Source: Trichuris trichiura | Taxonomy: Eukaryota; Nematoda; Enoplea; Trichinellida; Trichuridae | Length of the DNA: 64,000 bases | NCBI GenBank assembly: GCA_037903355.1 | Contig: JBAJFE010000018.1 | Coordinates: forward strand, 1,302,001 to 1,366,000 | Direction: 5' to 3' | Shown here: piece after piece, positions 43,978-55,554 of the stretch | How positions within the stretch are numbered: the first letter of the stretch is position 1 | Layout of the letters: the number at the start of each line of letters is the position of its first letter | Notes under the pieces: model-generated | Seen by the model: only the letters and a program-made list of their open reading frames with translations | Told to the model about the DNA's origin: nothing | Database searches by the model: none | Translations under genes and position numbers: made by a program

Positions 43978-46311
43978 TCCGCTCTGTACAAATGACTTTA
44001 ACACAAAGCCAACTCGGCGAGGCGGCAACCCTTTAATTGATTGCCAACCAGCAGGTGCCCATCGAGCACTGATTGTTTAACATAAATGCCATTGATGGAA
44101 AACAGATTAGATTATTTGCACGAAGTGTAATTAATGTGTGAACCGATTTTCTTGCTGAACAAATTCGTAATTAAATGTCTGAGCACTTGAGTATGCGACT
44201 TTTTAAAGAACGACGCTATGTTCAGTCTAATACGTACGTTGACGTTTCGCCACTAACGTTGAAAAAGTTCATTGGCCGTCTTTCACTGCCGACGTAGAGA
44301 ACAGGTCAGAACGAATCGCTTTGGTTAAAACAACTTTGCTTCACCTCGTACAGAGGCGGTAACTATTCATTGATGACCAGAAAGCTTTCGTACAGCTTTT
44401 AAGCAACGACCAAAGAAGGAAAGGACATTAATACTGTGGCGGTTGACGACGTGATAGCGAAAATGCCTTTTATTTTCACTTTAGCAATTCGACAGAATCT
44501 GCTTGCAAATTTTTTGAAGTATACTTGGCAGTTTCTTTAGGTTGAGATGAATTTGTAATCTTTATTCTTAGCTAATGGCGCTGAAAAAACGCTTGCAGCG
44601 AGCGAATATAATCTATGCTATTTTAAATGGTACATATTGACAATGTAGCGACGTCGCAGTGAGGAAATGCTGAACCGTCCGCTTTTCGCGCGTACTGTAT
44701 GGCAATCAAGTGCGACAGGTTTTCCCGCCACCTAGCTTGTCTCAATCGAGCACAATAATCTGTTTCTTGAAAACAGAATGGACCGAAAATGTTAATACTG
44801 TATCGGACCTGCGCCTGCTCATTTTTAGTGCTGCCTCCAAAACGTCTCTTATTGTAATTAGGTGATTTGTAGTCGTTGCCGTTATGTAACAAACATTCAC
44901 TTTCCGTCATCATGATTCACTTACAGCTAGAGTCAAATAATTTGCTCGCATTCTTGTTCTTTTCCATTAAACTTGTTATTTTAGCGAGAATGAAAAGGAT
45001 TACGTGAACTGTATGGTACATGCTGTAGTCATTAGATTATACGCACTTCCATCTGCAAAGTCTAATTCGAAAAATACGTTCGCCCGAATCTGCTCCTTTC
45101 ACTTTCTTTTCTCAGGCCGAAACGTGGCGCTATTCGTATTTGGACGCATGAAGCGACAATTCCGATTTCACTGTATATTAGTTACTTCACCTTGACGCCT
45201 CGTCAACTTGAGCCCCGCCTTAAGGTGAGACATGTTAGCGCCTGAATTTCAGACTGGTCCATCTTGACGCAATGTAAGGATGTGACATCTGTCAGCTTGA
45301 ACAAAGGCGATTCCACGTTTATTCGGTGCCAGAGAAGGTCCCTGCGTCAACGCGCGTCAAACCGTGGCGACGTAAAACCGCCTTTGGCAAAAACATCTTG
45401 ATGCAGGGTCAAAACGTAAAGTCGAAACCTTGCAAGCGTCGAACCGATAGACGTCGAACCACCTTGCCCTAACTGAATAGATTGCAGTTGAACCACCATA
45501 AGTTGTACATTCCACAGACTGGTCAACTTACAGTGAACAAACTAGCATTGCGTCTATATACCACGTTAAGGCTAAAGCGGTCAACTTCCCACTTACGGAG
45601 GTGGTCAACGTATAGAGGTTGTCTTTGCGCTTATTAGCGTGCTGACAAATCAACTGGTCAAAATTTGGTCAACTTCAGGGATTCTACTTTAATAGACGAA
45701 TGATAGAATTATTTTTAAATATAAAATTGGTTCAGCATACGCTGAAATCGCGCCGACGTATGAAGTTACAGTGTCAATGATAATCAAGACCTTTCCGCAT
45801 ATCTGGCCATTATGCAACATTTGTTTAGTGGTTTAATTTGTGCTGTTGCCTTTTATCCTGCCAGGATCAACTTAAAGCTTAGGATTTTGCTGAGCCATAA
45901 GTGCTTTGTTACCTTCTCGCTATACAGTTGCAGCCAGATTCGCAGCCTAAGCTTAAGCCTATGTTCGAGGCTTTTAGAACAAAAACTCACGAAAGCAAAA
46001 TGAAGTAGTGGACAGTGGTGGCAAGGCAGACAAATTCGGTATTTTTGAGTTAAAGTTCGGCGTCGTCTGTTATCTCAAATCTATTCGGTAAAACCGAATT
46101 GAAAAGTGATAAAAACTCTCTACAACTTTCTGCAGATGAGTCTTTAACACTGTCGTTGTGCCCAGAAAATTTATTTCATCAGTGTCAGGGGACTTTTTTT
46201 CTGGAGCTTTCTCATCGTTCTCTAAGACGAATTCGCTGAACTAGGACACTCACGCGCGCATAACGCAGCGTTTAGAAAGAAACACTCACGCATCGTCACT
46301 TGAGGAATATA
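43978..46311. other. Intergenic region
   Basis: Contains the decayed MITE 45485-45689 and, from about 45190 to 45480, sequence rich in GTCAACTTGA/CTTGACGC words that may be an older relative. A 96-codon reverse frame at 44623-44913 has no recognisable domain and no splice context. Confidence 0.45.
45485..45689. mobile_element. Decayed second copy of the CAGTAGAACC MITE
   Basis: Left end CAGTTGAACCACCATAAGTTG; right end, read on the reverse strand, AGTAGAATCCCTGAAGTTGA. Interior words such as GGAGGTGGTCAAC match the copy at 43674-43846. More diverged than that copy. Confidence 0.65.
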
Positions 46312-46830
46312 CAGGTAGTTCTCGTATAACGCGTGTTCATATAACACGTTTTCGCTTATACGCGATTTTGAAATCGTAGCACTTTCTCACATAACGCGAT
46401 TTCGCCGGCTGAAAAGCGTGGGCGTATGGCAAAGTCTCCCCATGTTTTCATCCACCGAGAGCAAACAAAGACCGCGCTGTTAACTCACGCGCGTTCTTCG
46501 GTCACTAACAAGCGAAATGTGGCAAAAACGTCTGGGATTCTTCTCAAAAGTAGTAGCCAACCCAGCTGTGCACCCTGCGATATACATTCTCAAACAGGCT
46601 ACTGATCGATATTCATGTTCCGTGGAATAATTCGCGCCGGCAGGAACATATGTACAGACGACGTTTCTATTTTCAATTCTCCAGAAGCGCAGGCGTCGTA
46701 GAGGTTTTCCAGTGAGTCGTAGTACGTTAGCACAGAATTCGGAAAGCATTCACACCGTCTGATTGCGAGCTCAATTCGTAAGTATTTTGTCTGATTCCGC
46801 TATCTGAGGATAGTCTTTAAGTATCTGAAA

Positions 46831-47536
46831 ATGCCTAAGCTTCCTGATTCGAAGTCAGCTGGTAGTGGTCGAAAACGAAAGGCGCTGACTGTTGGAGAGA
46901 AGCTTGAGATACTGAAACGGTATGAACGGAATGAGACGACACGGAATATCGTCAAAGCTACCGGCATAAAGGAATCAACCTTGCGGACCATTAGGAGCAA
47001 TGCAGAAAAAATTAAACAGACTTGCGTAAGCGGTACCAGTTCAAGTATTGCGATGTCAATAAGAACAAGCCCTAAGATACTGGAAGAAATGGAAAAACTA
47101 CTCAGCATTTGGATCGAAACTCAAACGATGAAAAGAATAGGAACAACGTTTTTCACCATCAGACAAAAAGCATTTACCATTTACGAAGACCTTAAGAAAC
47201 AGTCTACAAATGCTACTGAAATTCCTCCATTTACTGCTAGTAGTGGTTGTTTCTGCTGTTTCAAGAATCGATACAGTTTTGACATTGTCAGATACCTCGG
47301 AAACTATTGAACAGCGTTTACAGTGGCTCGAAGACAATGACTGTAATGCAGAACGCAGCAGGAAAACCACAAGACGTAGCCGAGCTTGCTTGGAGCCATA
47401 TACGCAGCTGCTGTACGAAAGAAGAACACGTGCGAAACAAAAGAAGCTCGAATTCTACTTTACTGCAATGAAGAAACATTGTGACGATGAGGAAGCGCTA
47501 CCTTCTACATCTAATAGGACCTCAGTTTGCCCGTAA
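46831..47536 (+). pseudogene. CENP-B/Tigger-like transposase remnant, DDE core missing
   Basis: Frame 46831-47310: residues ~14-65 form the CENP-B N-terminal HTH (KRKALTVGEKLEILKRYERN...TRNIVKATGIKESTLRTI), and ~85-150 the second CENP-B DNA-binding HTH ending ASSGCFCCFKNRYSF. It then shifts frame into a short C-terminal piece (to 47536) with QRLQWLEDNDCN and KKLEFYFTAMKKHCDDEE. The whole DDE catalytic domain (~200 residues) is gone, so this copy cannot encode a transposase. Confidence 0.85.
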
Positions 47537-47954
47537 CAAAGGATAGTGAGATTAAAAAAGTGAGCCCAACGGAACTCCATTCTTTCCTGGGTATGAGGTC
47601 GTTTATTTTAGTACTGAGAGGGACTCTTCCCACAAGCTAAAGACGCAAGCACGCCGCTGCTGAAAGCCAGTTTGAGCTCTGTCAGCTGTAAAGAGTTCTG
47701 TCATATAAGCTACGCCGTTAATGTATGATCGCCGTAAAAGATAATGTTATTCAGACCCCGTGTAAGAGGATCCATACGTCAGCGTGCCTAACGGTAGAAT
47801 AAGTATCTCAGGTACATCATAATTCCTGTTTCAACCCAGCTTATTTAAGATATCTCTCCGTTGTTGAAAACGTGGTTTCTTGGTACGGGACCATATGTTT
47901 TCATAATGAAAAACTTTATTACGGATAGGTTCCCGTTTTTATGTATGTAAAAAA

Positions 47955-48000
47955 CTCCGGAGCTTTCGGGTCCATGGAGACCCGTAATCAGCGGGTCAAC
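47955..48000 (-). ncRNA. Hammerhead-like motif with damaged core
   Basis: Reverse strand CTGATTA (47985-47991), where the conserved CUGANGA has lost its G; GAAA (47964-47967) and stem II remain. Expected to be inactive. Confidence 0.6.
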
Positions 48001-48002
48001 TT

Positions 48003-48050
48003 AAAACCGCTGATGACGGGTCTCGATTGACCCGAAAGCTCCTGAGTTTT
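48003..48050 (+). ncRNA. Hammerhead-ribozyme-like motif, mini-element copy 1
   Basis: CTGATGA (48010-48016), stem II GGGTC/GACCC with a small loop, GAAA (48034-48037), then GCTCCTGAGT, where the usual GCTCCGGAGT palindrome carries one change. Core bases fully conserved; stem I is weak. Confidence 0.68.
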
Positions 48051-48187
48051 TTACATACATAAAAACGGGAACCTATCCGTAATAAAGTTTTTCATTATGA
48101 AAACATATGGTCCCGTACCAAGAAACCACGTTTTCAAAACTATACAGGGTGCATACGGAACACCCCTTCTGTCAGCTGCAACAACTT

Positions 48188-48235
48188 AAGACCGCTGATG
48201 ACGGGTCTCGATTGACCCGAAAGCTCCGGAGTTTT
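48188..48235 (+). ncRNA. Hammerhead-ribozyme-like motif, mini-element copy 2
   Basis: CTGATGA (48195-48201), GGGTC/GACCC stem II, GAAA (48219-48222) and an intact GCTCCGGAGT. In direct orientation with copy 1, 185 bp apart, so two ribozymes could release a unit-length RNA. Confidence 0.68.
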
Positions 48236-48444
48236 TTACATTCAAAAAAGGGGAACCTATCCGTAATAAAGTTTTTCATTATCTCTCCGTTGTTGTTTAC
48301 AAGTAAACAATCCTTCTGACGCTTTGAACCAAATCGTGATTTTCCTATACTTTACATGTCTCCTATAACGCGATTTCATATAAGGCGAGATTTTTCAGGA
48401 TTTTTAAGTGACCAAACGCTCGCGTCATACGAGAACTGCCTGTA

Positions 48445-48846
48445 TATAATGAATGTGTAGCGAAAAAAGCCATCAAGGATACTCTTGTTGCTGACGTCAT
48501 AATTCCTGCCTTCTCAAAACAGACTGTACTACTGTGAGAAGGGCTAACTGATTTTATATATATTAATATAACCTTTTTTTGTTTCATAGATGCCTTTCAT
48601 TTATTATATACTTCACCGAGAAAAGAGATCGACTCACCCGTGTGCTAGGAAACAATGGGAAGGAATGTGCCTGATAGCTGGTAGTAATACTGATAGAACA
48701 TAGCCAAAAGTGGCTATGAAGATAAAGAGGGCCCAAATCTGCAACGGGGAAGAGAAGAGAGGCAAAACGTTTGGAGAACAAATGAACCAAAAGTGTGGAT
48801 TGTGGCCAATAGAAATAGCATTGGCGATTGAAAAGGAGCATTGCAT
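48445..48846 (-). CDS. Possible 5' exons of a small membrane protein
   Basis: From ATG at 48846, a frame with FSIANAISIGHNPHFWFI leads to a GT-AG intron (ending CCCGTTGCAG at about 48739). A hydrophobic exon IWALFIFIATFGYVLSVLLP then ends at a GTGAGT donor near 48650. A further exon (about 48535 to 48450, STVCFEKAGIMTSATRVSL...) follows TTCTCACAG. The Tigger insertion begins a few bases beyond it and may have cut the gene. The family was not recognised; could be a decayed gene. Confidence 0.35.
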
Positions 48847-49130
48847 TCTTCAAAGCTTCGCATTACCCTAATAATCACTGCGTCGAACTGTTTGCTGATC
48901 CATGCTCAATGTCGCGCCCATTTTTTGCCGATTAGTTCGGGTCGTACACATTCTCCGCCTGAAATTTAATTTGTCTTTAGGTACACTTTGCAGTATCTAC
49001 GCGAGAATTACTATTTTCCATACGGAACATAAGCTGTCTTTGCACACCGAAGCCATCATCCATGGGATATCTTTGTCCCAGGAAATATCGCTGATTTCGC
49101 CAGTGTGAACTCTATGCGTAAACTAAAATA

Positions 49131-51164
49131 TCAAACACTGGCGCTATGCCAATCATCTTGAATGCAACTTTGAGAAATCTCACCAATTTTTCGTGTATGC
49201 CGAACTCGTCGGTGACATTTTGACGAATGCAGCACATTTTCCTGCAAAAAATTACCATAAACAAAAAGAAAAAACAAAACTTTAAAATACGTAGACACAT
49301 CGTATATAGTAACCTCTGCGTCTGTGTCACCGGCGGCAAGGACCCCTTCCTTTGCGGGACACCAGGCGAGCTGAAACGAACGCATGATAGGGAAGAGAAC
49401 AAAGCGCAAACAGTATTACTGTGTATATATCCCTTCGGCCGAGGTCAATCCAGTGAACTTCTTCTTGAAGTTTTCTAGTATCCCACAGCTTTATCTCCTG
49501 AAGCAAACGATTTCATTACAAATAACAATAATGCAGCTACGACAGATATTAGAATAAAAAAATAATAATAATAATAAGTATCTTAAACAACGTTCAAGTG
49601 AACTTACACCATAGCTTGCACCTGTCAATACGAAGTAGCCATTTGTTGGATTACAGGCGACTGAAGACACTTTGCCACCATGACACGCTGTCACAACGGA
49701 AACCGGTGATGTAATTTTGGTCCGAATGTCTTCACTGGAAAAGAAACATAGCATCAGCCAAACGAATGTTCGCAAAACTCAAGCATGGAACCATTGCGAG
49801 CAGGGAAAGTTGAATAAAAAAGCGGTCATGGATGAAACAGGAGCTGCCAAGAAGTGCAGCCACGCCGTAGCATTAGTATTCCAAAAGCTTACGGAGAATT
49901 CATCGTAAGCAACAAAATGAAGCAGAAGAGGGTTAATTCAGGCTGCAAAAATTTGAATACTCACAAAGTCAATAGACCTTCGTCATTCACATACGCGAAT
50001 ACCGTTGGACTCATACTATTCCAGCAGACATCATTTACGGGAGCGCCGATTTCAATCCATTCAGAGATGGTAGAGCAAACAGAATTTCGTCTCGCAGTTC
50101 TGTTCACATCCCACAGGCACACTACGCCATCACGACTGCCTGATAACAGATATCCGGTACGTCTTTCATTCCAAGAAAGGCCAAAGCCTTCACTGAAATG
50201 GCCTTTCAGTTTAAGATGATTCAAGGAGTCAACCTTTTTAACGACCACTTGTTCGTGCCCTTCAAAAATTACAGTAAGTACACATTGATGAATGTAAGTG
50301 GCAATGAACGCCAAAGGAGATGAAATGAAATTCAACAGCAAGGCTTACATAGGAATTTACGGAGTGGAAGTAATCAGGTTCGAACAACTAATGCAGCATC
50401 TTACAAACGGACTAACTAACTTTCGTAAGACCGTAGAAGACCAAGATTGAATACAAACACTTCGGGTCTTTGACATTTCATTGCCACAACTTCCGGTCGC
50501 TGCGGCATATAGCGTGCTCGAGTGATCTCAGAGCCTGCCGATACCGCCTTAACAATTCGGAATGGACCTGAGGAGCTGTACTGCTCGTTGTAATTTCGTC
50601 CAGGCACTTTAGCTTCACACAGGTTCAGCACACCGTCAAGGGAGCCTACCAAAAGCCTTCGACGAACCAATCTTCCACTGCTGTTACTAAAGATAAGATC
50701 AATGGCGCGTCGAAGCGTTGACAAGAAGATCTCACTATCTGCTACTGCTGGAATATCTATTTTCGGGCAACCACTGTACCGAGAAAGCCGCAGAATTGAG
50801 GTGTGCAGTGACCATCTATGCGAAAAACATCGTTACAGCACGATTTCACCCGAAAAAGGGCATTTTCTTTACTTACTGTATCATAAGGCGACTTTGGCGT
50901 GTTCGGCTTTGTTGCCAGCCGTCTGGTCACACTTGCCATTATTGCAGCTAAGAAAAAACAGCAACTCGTTAATAGGCAACCGCAACGGCAGCACAACCTA
51001 CTTACCGAAGCAGAGCGGTGTCAATTTTCAAACGAAACTCTGTTAAAAATAAACCTCCCGTACATACAGTAACAGTGCGTGCAGACTCACAGGTACAATA
51101 CCGGGAATTTCTCCAAAAGCTGTTTACGCTCTTGCCGCAGTAAGGTCGAAGTTTCGTTGCTCAT
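49131..51164 (-). CDS. Diverged RBBP4/RBBP7 (lin-53 type) WD40 histone-binding paralog
   Basis: Reverse-strand gene from ATG at 51164 (MSNETSTLLRQERKQLLEKF) to TGA at 49131. Later exons give MVTAHLNSAAFSVQWLPENR (animal RBBP4 has THALEWPSLTAQWLP), SEITRARYMPQRPEVVAM (NRARYMPQNPCIIA), LKGHFSEGFGLSWNERRTGY, SGSRDGVVCLWDV, KVSSVACNPTNGYFVLTGAS, KLWDTRKL, LAWCPAKEGVLAAGDTDAEV and a short C-terminus. RBBP4-type beta-propellers bind histones H3/H4 in NuRD, PRC2 and CAF-1 (family knowledge). Divergence is strong, several blades are degenerate, and the exon 1-2 junction could not be joined cleanly, so this may be a specialised or decaying paralog. Confidence 0.7.
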
Positions 51165-52506
51165 TTGAATGCCACTTACGCTGCGTATATTTATTGCAAT
51201 TCACTATTTTACCACGCAAGCCTAATGGAACGGCCTGAAAGTACCGGTGAAAAAAAGTGATTTTAACGAGCAATACATCTAACAGACGCTTAAGCTTTTA
51301 CCTTATTTTCGTTTAAGCGATGTTTTCATCGCCTGGAAGGCAAAAAAGTGCATATTGCCCCCACCTTCAGCCGTTGGTGAAAGAAAAAACAACCACCTTT
51401 TCCATGATTGGAATATAAAGATTTCATTCCAAAACAACTCCGCAAGTACCGACCCCGTTAAATAGCATCTATAAGCAATCTTTCGGGGAGGAAGCGAAAA
51501 CGTGAAAGATGCGTAGGTTCAAACGCTAGAAAAGTGGATTATGCTCACACCCCGCCTAAAAAAGGTATTTGCGGAGTCGTTACAGGTTTTTTCGTCATCC
51601 CTTCCTGCAAACTGCGGTGTTTCAGTTATAATATTGCTCATAGAAATGGAGTCTTGCCTATTAGAATTACGGTATCAGCCTTGCCGGCTATTCAGTAGCA
51701 GTTAAACGCTCTGCGAAAAAATAAATCCTCCCTTTTTGTTCACAAAACGAGTTGTTCATTCGCAACGTTCAGCTTTCCTTCGCCTTCTTGACGTTGCTAC
51801 TGCTAAAACCGAAGTTACAAGATGAAGTAACGGCCATTCAAAAGATTACCTATTCGACCTTACCGCCGGCTAAGAAAGATAACGTTTTGCGTTTCGATAC
51901 TCCGTTAAGGTAAATCTGCGCGAAAAATGGTATGTTATTTTCTGCCGTTCACATGTGCATTTTCTAACGCTTTCTGCGCTTTTGTACTGTGTCAGATATT
52001 CAAGAAGAGTCATCTTTATTGGATTATTTATGTTCGAAAACGTAGAAATGAAACCGATCATTCTTATGGAAGCGTTTTGTTCTAATCTCTTAGTCGCCGC
52101 GCCGTCATACCGTAAATGTCCAGCCTATTCCTCTTTGTCCGTAAAAATCACTAAGCCTAAGCAAAAGGCGTTTATTCTGACATAAGCGCAGATAAGGAAA
52201 AATTCAAATGGTCGACTTGCTTGCCAGTAAGAGGATAATGGAATGGCCGACGTGTTCGCCAGAAAAGAACCTGCATTTCACAAAGGGTGGGCTGGCTAAT
52301 GCACGAGACTCAAAAGCTTTTTTTTCGATAAATAACAGCATTGTGGATACTTTCATCAAATTCTATTACCAAAGCGACAATAGCATTTAAGCTTGCAGTT
52401 AATTTCGTCATGCGAACAAAAGAATGCATTACTTGCTGGTCTAGGTTCGAAGGAGCATCAAAGGCAAAAGAGCATAGCGTCGTACAAACTAATTCAAACA
52501 AATTGT
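51165..52506. other. Intergenic region
   Basis: 1.3 kb with short frames only (e.g. 51955-52185). Includes the upstream region of the RBBP4-like gene and the 3' side of protease 2. A CTAAGCCTAAGC telomere-like word occurs near 52150. No gene seen. Confidence 0.5.
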
Positions 52507-54798
52507 TTAATAATCGCTTGGACGTTTATGATAGCCGCTAAGTATTGCCATCAGCTCAAGTGCAGTCAGAGATTTCGACTTGTCTCTTTTTGGAACAAGC
52601 GACAGCAGCCCAGGAACTGTCAATCTTGAGACAAAGCGGGTTTTAACCTCACTGACGTTATGATTACTTCGATCCGGGACGGTTTCGATCTGTTTCATTG
52701 TGTCTAATATCCAATCGTGATAATTGTCCATTCGCACGTAGAATCCAAACGGCTCCTCCTCTTCAGAGCAGTTTGCCGGTCCAAGACTTAAGACTCCAAG
52801 GGCGAAGTAGCGCCCATCGATCTCGCAAAACAATGGGCTTCCCGAGTCTCCCTGAAAGGCTACTTTTAAAAAACATGGGCATTTTATAGCTTAATTACAA
52901 TGCATGGGATGCTCTGGTTGTAGTATTCACGAACGCACAGAGCTCTGGCGTCTCTTTCTTCGTAAAAGCATTCAGATATTGGTGCAACTCGTACGCGGGT
53001 TTGTTTTAAAGCAACACTGCTCGACTGATCTGAGAACCTTTGAAACGTAATCCTTCTTCATCTGTTAGCGTTTACACCTACTTTCTGTTTTTCCCCATCC
53101 TGCAGCAAAGCACTTGTCCAGCAGCCTATTCGTGGTGTGCTTTGTTGGTAGACATATTGGGGAAATTTCTTCTGTGTAGTTCACAGGAGACGATAGCTTC
53201 AACAGCGTAATGTCATTGTCATCATTGTCGTAGTTGTAAAAGTGAGTAGCGTAGTTTTTAACGCGCCGATAAACCATTGCCGGTTCTATGTCCCTCATTT
53301 CGTGGGCGCCGAGGATAACGTGCAATCTGCCTGGCGCCAAGTTCTCTGTCCTGAAAGAGAATGCAGGTTCTCATCTCTTCAAAAGAATGCCATTTCGAAC
53401 AAAGTTCAAAGAAATCACTGTCATCAAGGCTCACTTTTGGGAAGTGTTTATTTTTTCTCCCTTTAGCCTTTTTGATCTACATTAAAGCGTATATACACTC
53501 GCTAGCGCAGCGTGAGATATACAAAGTTTAAGAATGAGTAGTATAATTCTCTTCACCTGGAAGCGATGCAGTGAGTCGCCGTTATGACGATGTCAGACTG
53601 ATTTCCTGAGCCATTGTCAACCAGAAAACCAGCGCAGCTCATCTCTTCTTCTTCGACAATCAATATATATGCCATCCAAGGCAATGAATTTCGTCTTGCC
53701 ACCCAACCATAAGAGATTCGATCGTGCATTTCGTTCGGAAGCTTTTTCCTCGGGCGTCTTGCAGGTGTGCCGCAGGGAAGAACCAAAGCGACCAGCTGAA
53801 AGTACCCATAATCACTGCTTATCCTATTCTCCAAACTGACATGGCACAAACCACTTTTTGGTGTTAGTTTTAAACGTTTGCTGGCGCATAGATGGCTTTT
53901 CTTCAAAAATTATGCCACTTATTAGGGTTGGACGGTTCCGTTACAAAAACTATAGCTGGTACGTATGATTATAAAACTTTCCTGTAAATTACAACTTTTC
54001 TTATTCATTGCGCTTGTGGTCAGTACCAAATTCCTAATCTTTTTTATTTTGAACCCCCAGCTTTACTGTAGCCTACAAAGTGCAGGTACCATTCTCGTAA
54101 GCGCGTCTTTATTTAAACTTTAGCCTAGGCATAAGGCTTATATTTTAGTTTAATGATATGTAAAGGCAAAACAGGATAGCCGGCAAGCTTATGCTATTAC
54201 AAGTGATCGTATAGGGAAGTAACCAGTCAGTTTTTTTATAATTTCTTTATTTACAATTTTAGGAATGGTCTAACAGTCTTAATATAGCTTGGACTACTAC
54301 CTTCCTAGGTCTCAGGATTCCGCCTGTCAGTAGCTCAGGATAAAGCAACTTCGAAAAGGCAGCCGCCACAAATATAAGCGTAGCAATAGTTGTCTGTCGA
54401 ACATGTGTCTTTTTAGCTCATAGACATAACATAGAAGGTTACTCCTTCAGCAAGAAAGCAAGCAGAGACAGATACGCGAAAAAAGTAAAGCAAAATGGTT
54501 TGATGGACAAAATATGATCTATCGGAATTTTTGCGTTGAGGACTTTGTACGCGCTCAAATGATAAGACTGCCACGCCGATTAAGAACTTCAATAGCAATG
54601 TCGGATATCTACTGCAGCAATGGGCATGTACGCTTCCTCAACCGATTTAAAAGCTTTCCATATTAATAGAATTGAATTGTAGTTGCAACTACAGCAAAGA
54701 ATTGGATCTCTGGTAGAGATATAAATTAAAACTTGGGATACAATTATGAATACCGTCGAGGTTAAGACGATTGCAAAAATTGAGCGTTGACAAAGCAT
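52507..54798 (-). CDS. Secreted chymotrypsin-fold serine protease 2
   Basis: Exons 54754-54798, 53557-53795, 53082-53350, 52899-53029, 52507-52851; 342 residues. Signal peptide MLCQRSIFAIVLTST; the upstream in-frame ATGs are not conserved in protease 3. Activation at R41-ISYG. His90 sits in the slightly altered TATHC, Asp141 in DDNDITLL, Ser231 in GDSGSP. The S1-determining stretch reads SIPC, with no Asp189. The C-terminal tail after WILDTMKQIE runs through VPGLLSLVPKRDKSKSLTAL to LSGYHKRPSDY. A close relative of protease 3, from which it arose by duplication of a divergent gene pair together with protease 4. All catalytic residues are present, so it is likely active. Confidence 0.9.
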
Positions 54799-54848
54799 GC
54801 TGAGCATCCCTTCCAAATGATCAGAACTGTTGCCATCACTTTCCGCTG

Positions 54849-54858
54849 CTATTTATCC
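54849..54858 (-). promoter_or_regulatory. TATA-like box of protease 2
   Basis: GGATAAATAG on the reverse strand about 50 bases before the ATG at 54798; protease 3 has GAATAAATAG at the matching place (60607-60616). Confidence 0.5.
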
Positions 54859-55509
54859 ACCCTGTGTACATGTAGTTGGCAGAAATGTCAATTCACTAAA
54901 GCTGCAAGTTGACCTTTGATTTTATAGTTACACCTGTTCAGCGCGCATCAGGGTAGCCTTTTTTAAGGAAAATCTTTTAATGTCGCAGTTGCGAGGCAAA
55001 CTGGATTTGCATATTGCAACGCTTGCGTATTTGTTCACTGCACCCACTCAGGCTTGTTTGCTCGAGCAATACTATTACTACTTCAAGCGAAGAATGAACA
55101 GGTATGCCAAAATTGGCTGTGCACGAATTCGCTGCCGGATTTTGGTTTATGCTGGCTCATCTCGCAAGAATACTCGTCCTTCCGCTTTGTAACGATGATG
55201 TCACGCGCTCAATATCGAGCCAAAGCGTACTTTCCTTTTAGATTTGCCTTTGAGCATTGCGCATCATAGTAAATTCAAAATTCTTCATTCAGCGAACAAA
55301 CAAACAAAACGAAGCAAGGACGCTGACGTTGATTGAGTGTACATTTCTTGACTAAGTATTTGAATGAGTCCAATTAATCCGTGCAACGTCAACTTGGCTA
55401 TTCAGGCGCGCGTATACTTCATTGTTCAGCAGCAATCGAAATGCATTTGCAATGCAAATAAGCATACGCTAAACGGTAACCCTTCTTTGTCATGTGGGTT
55501 GGAACGATG
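54859..55509. other. Shared upstream region of proteases 2 and 4
   Basis: Intergenic DNA between divergent genes. From about 55040 to 55614 it is closely similar to 61468-62043 upstream of and into protease 5, sharing long runs around GCCAAAATTGGCTGTGCACG and ATTCGCTGCCGGATTTTGGT. The short frames here are not conserved as protein. Confidence 0.75.
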
Positions 55510-55516
55510 TATAAAA
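55510..55516 (+). promoter_or_regulatory. TATA box of protease 4
   Basis: TATAAAA 39 bases before the ATG; the surrounding CTTAATGAGCATTAAGC is identical in protease 5 and itself palindromic. Confidence 0.7.
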
Positions 55517-55554
55517 CTTAATGAGCATTAAGCTAATGATCATCCAACACAACC

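Larger units (their letters stand above)
47867..48279 (+). mobile_element. 413-bp RT-less PLE derivative with three hammerhead motifs
   Basis: Bounded by the 16-bp direct repeat TATCTCTCCGTTGTTG (47851-47866 and 48280-48295). Two PLE-1-type terminal repeats sit head-to-head as a near-perfect ~125-bp inverted repeat (47870-48135), followed by a third repeat in forward orientation (48185-48279) after a 50-bp spacer. There is no protein-coding content. Ends share TTTCTTGGTACGGGA and the CTCCGGAGCTTTCGGGT region with PLE-1. Probably mobilised in trans by a PLE. Confidence 0.85.
46312..48442 (+). mobile_element. Tigger/pogo-type DNA transposon, internally deleted
   Basis: Inverted ends CAGGTAGTTCTCGTATAACG (left, 46312) and CAGGCAGTTCTCGTATGACG (right end, reverse strand, to 48442), each flanked by TA (46310-46311 and 48443-48444). 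It carries a transposase remnant (46831-47536) and has been invaded by the 413-bp PLE derivative at 47867-48279. A further CATATAACACG/TATAAGGCGAG subterminal pair also matches. Confidence 0.9.

Noticed and set aside
44623..44913. 96-codon reverse frame containing a KRRFGG string that resembles a neuropeptide site
   Set aside because: Single occurrence, no signal peptide and no repeat of the motif; not enough to call a neuropeptide precursor.
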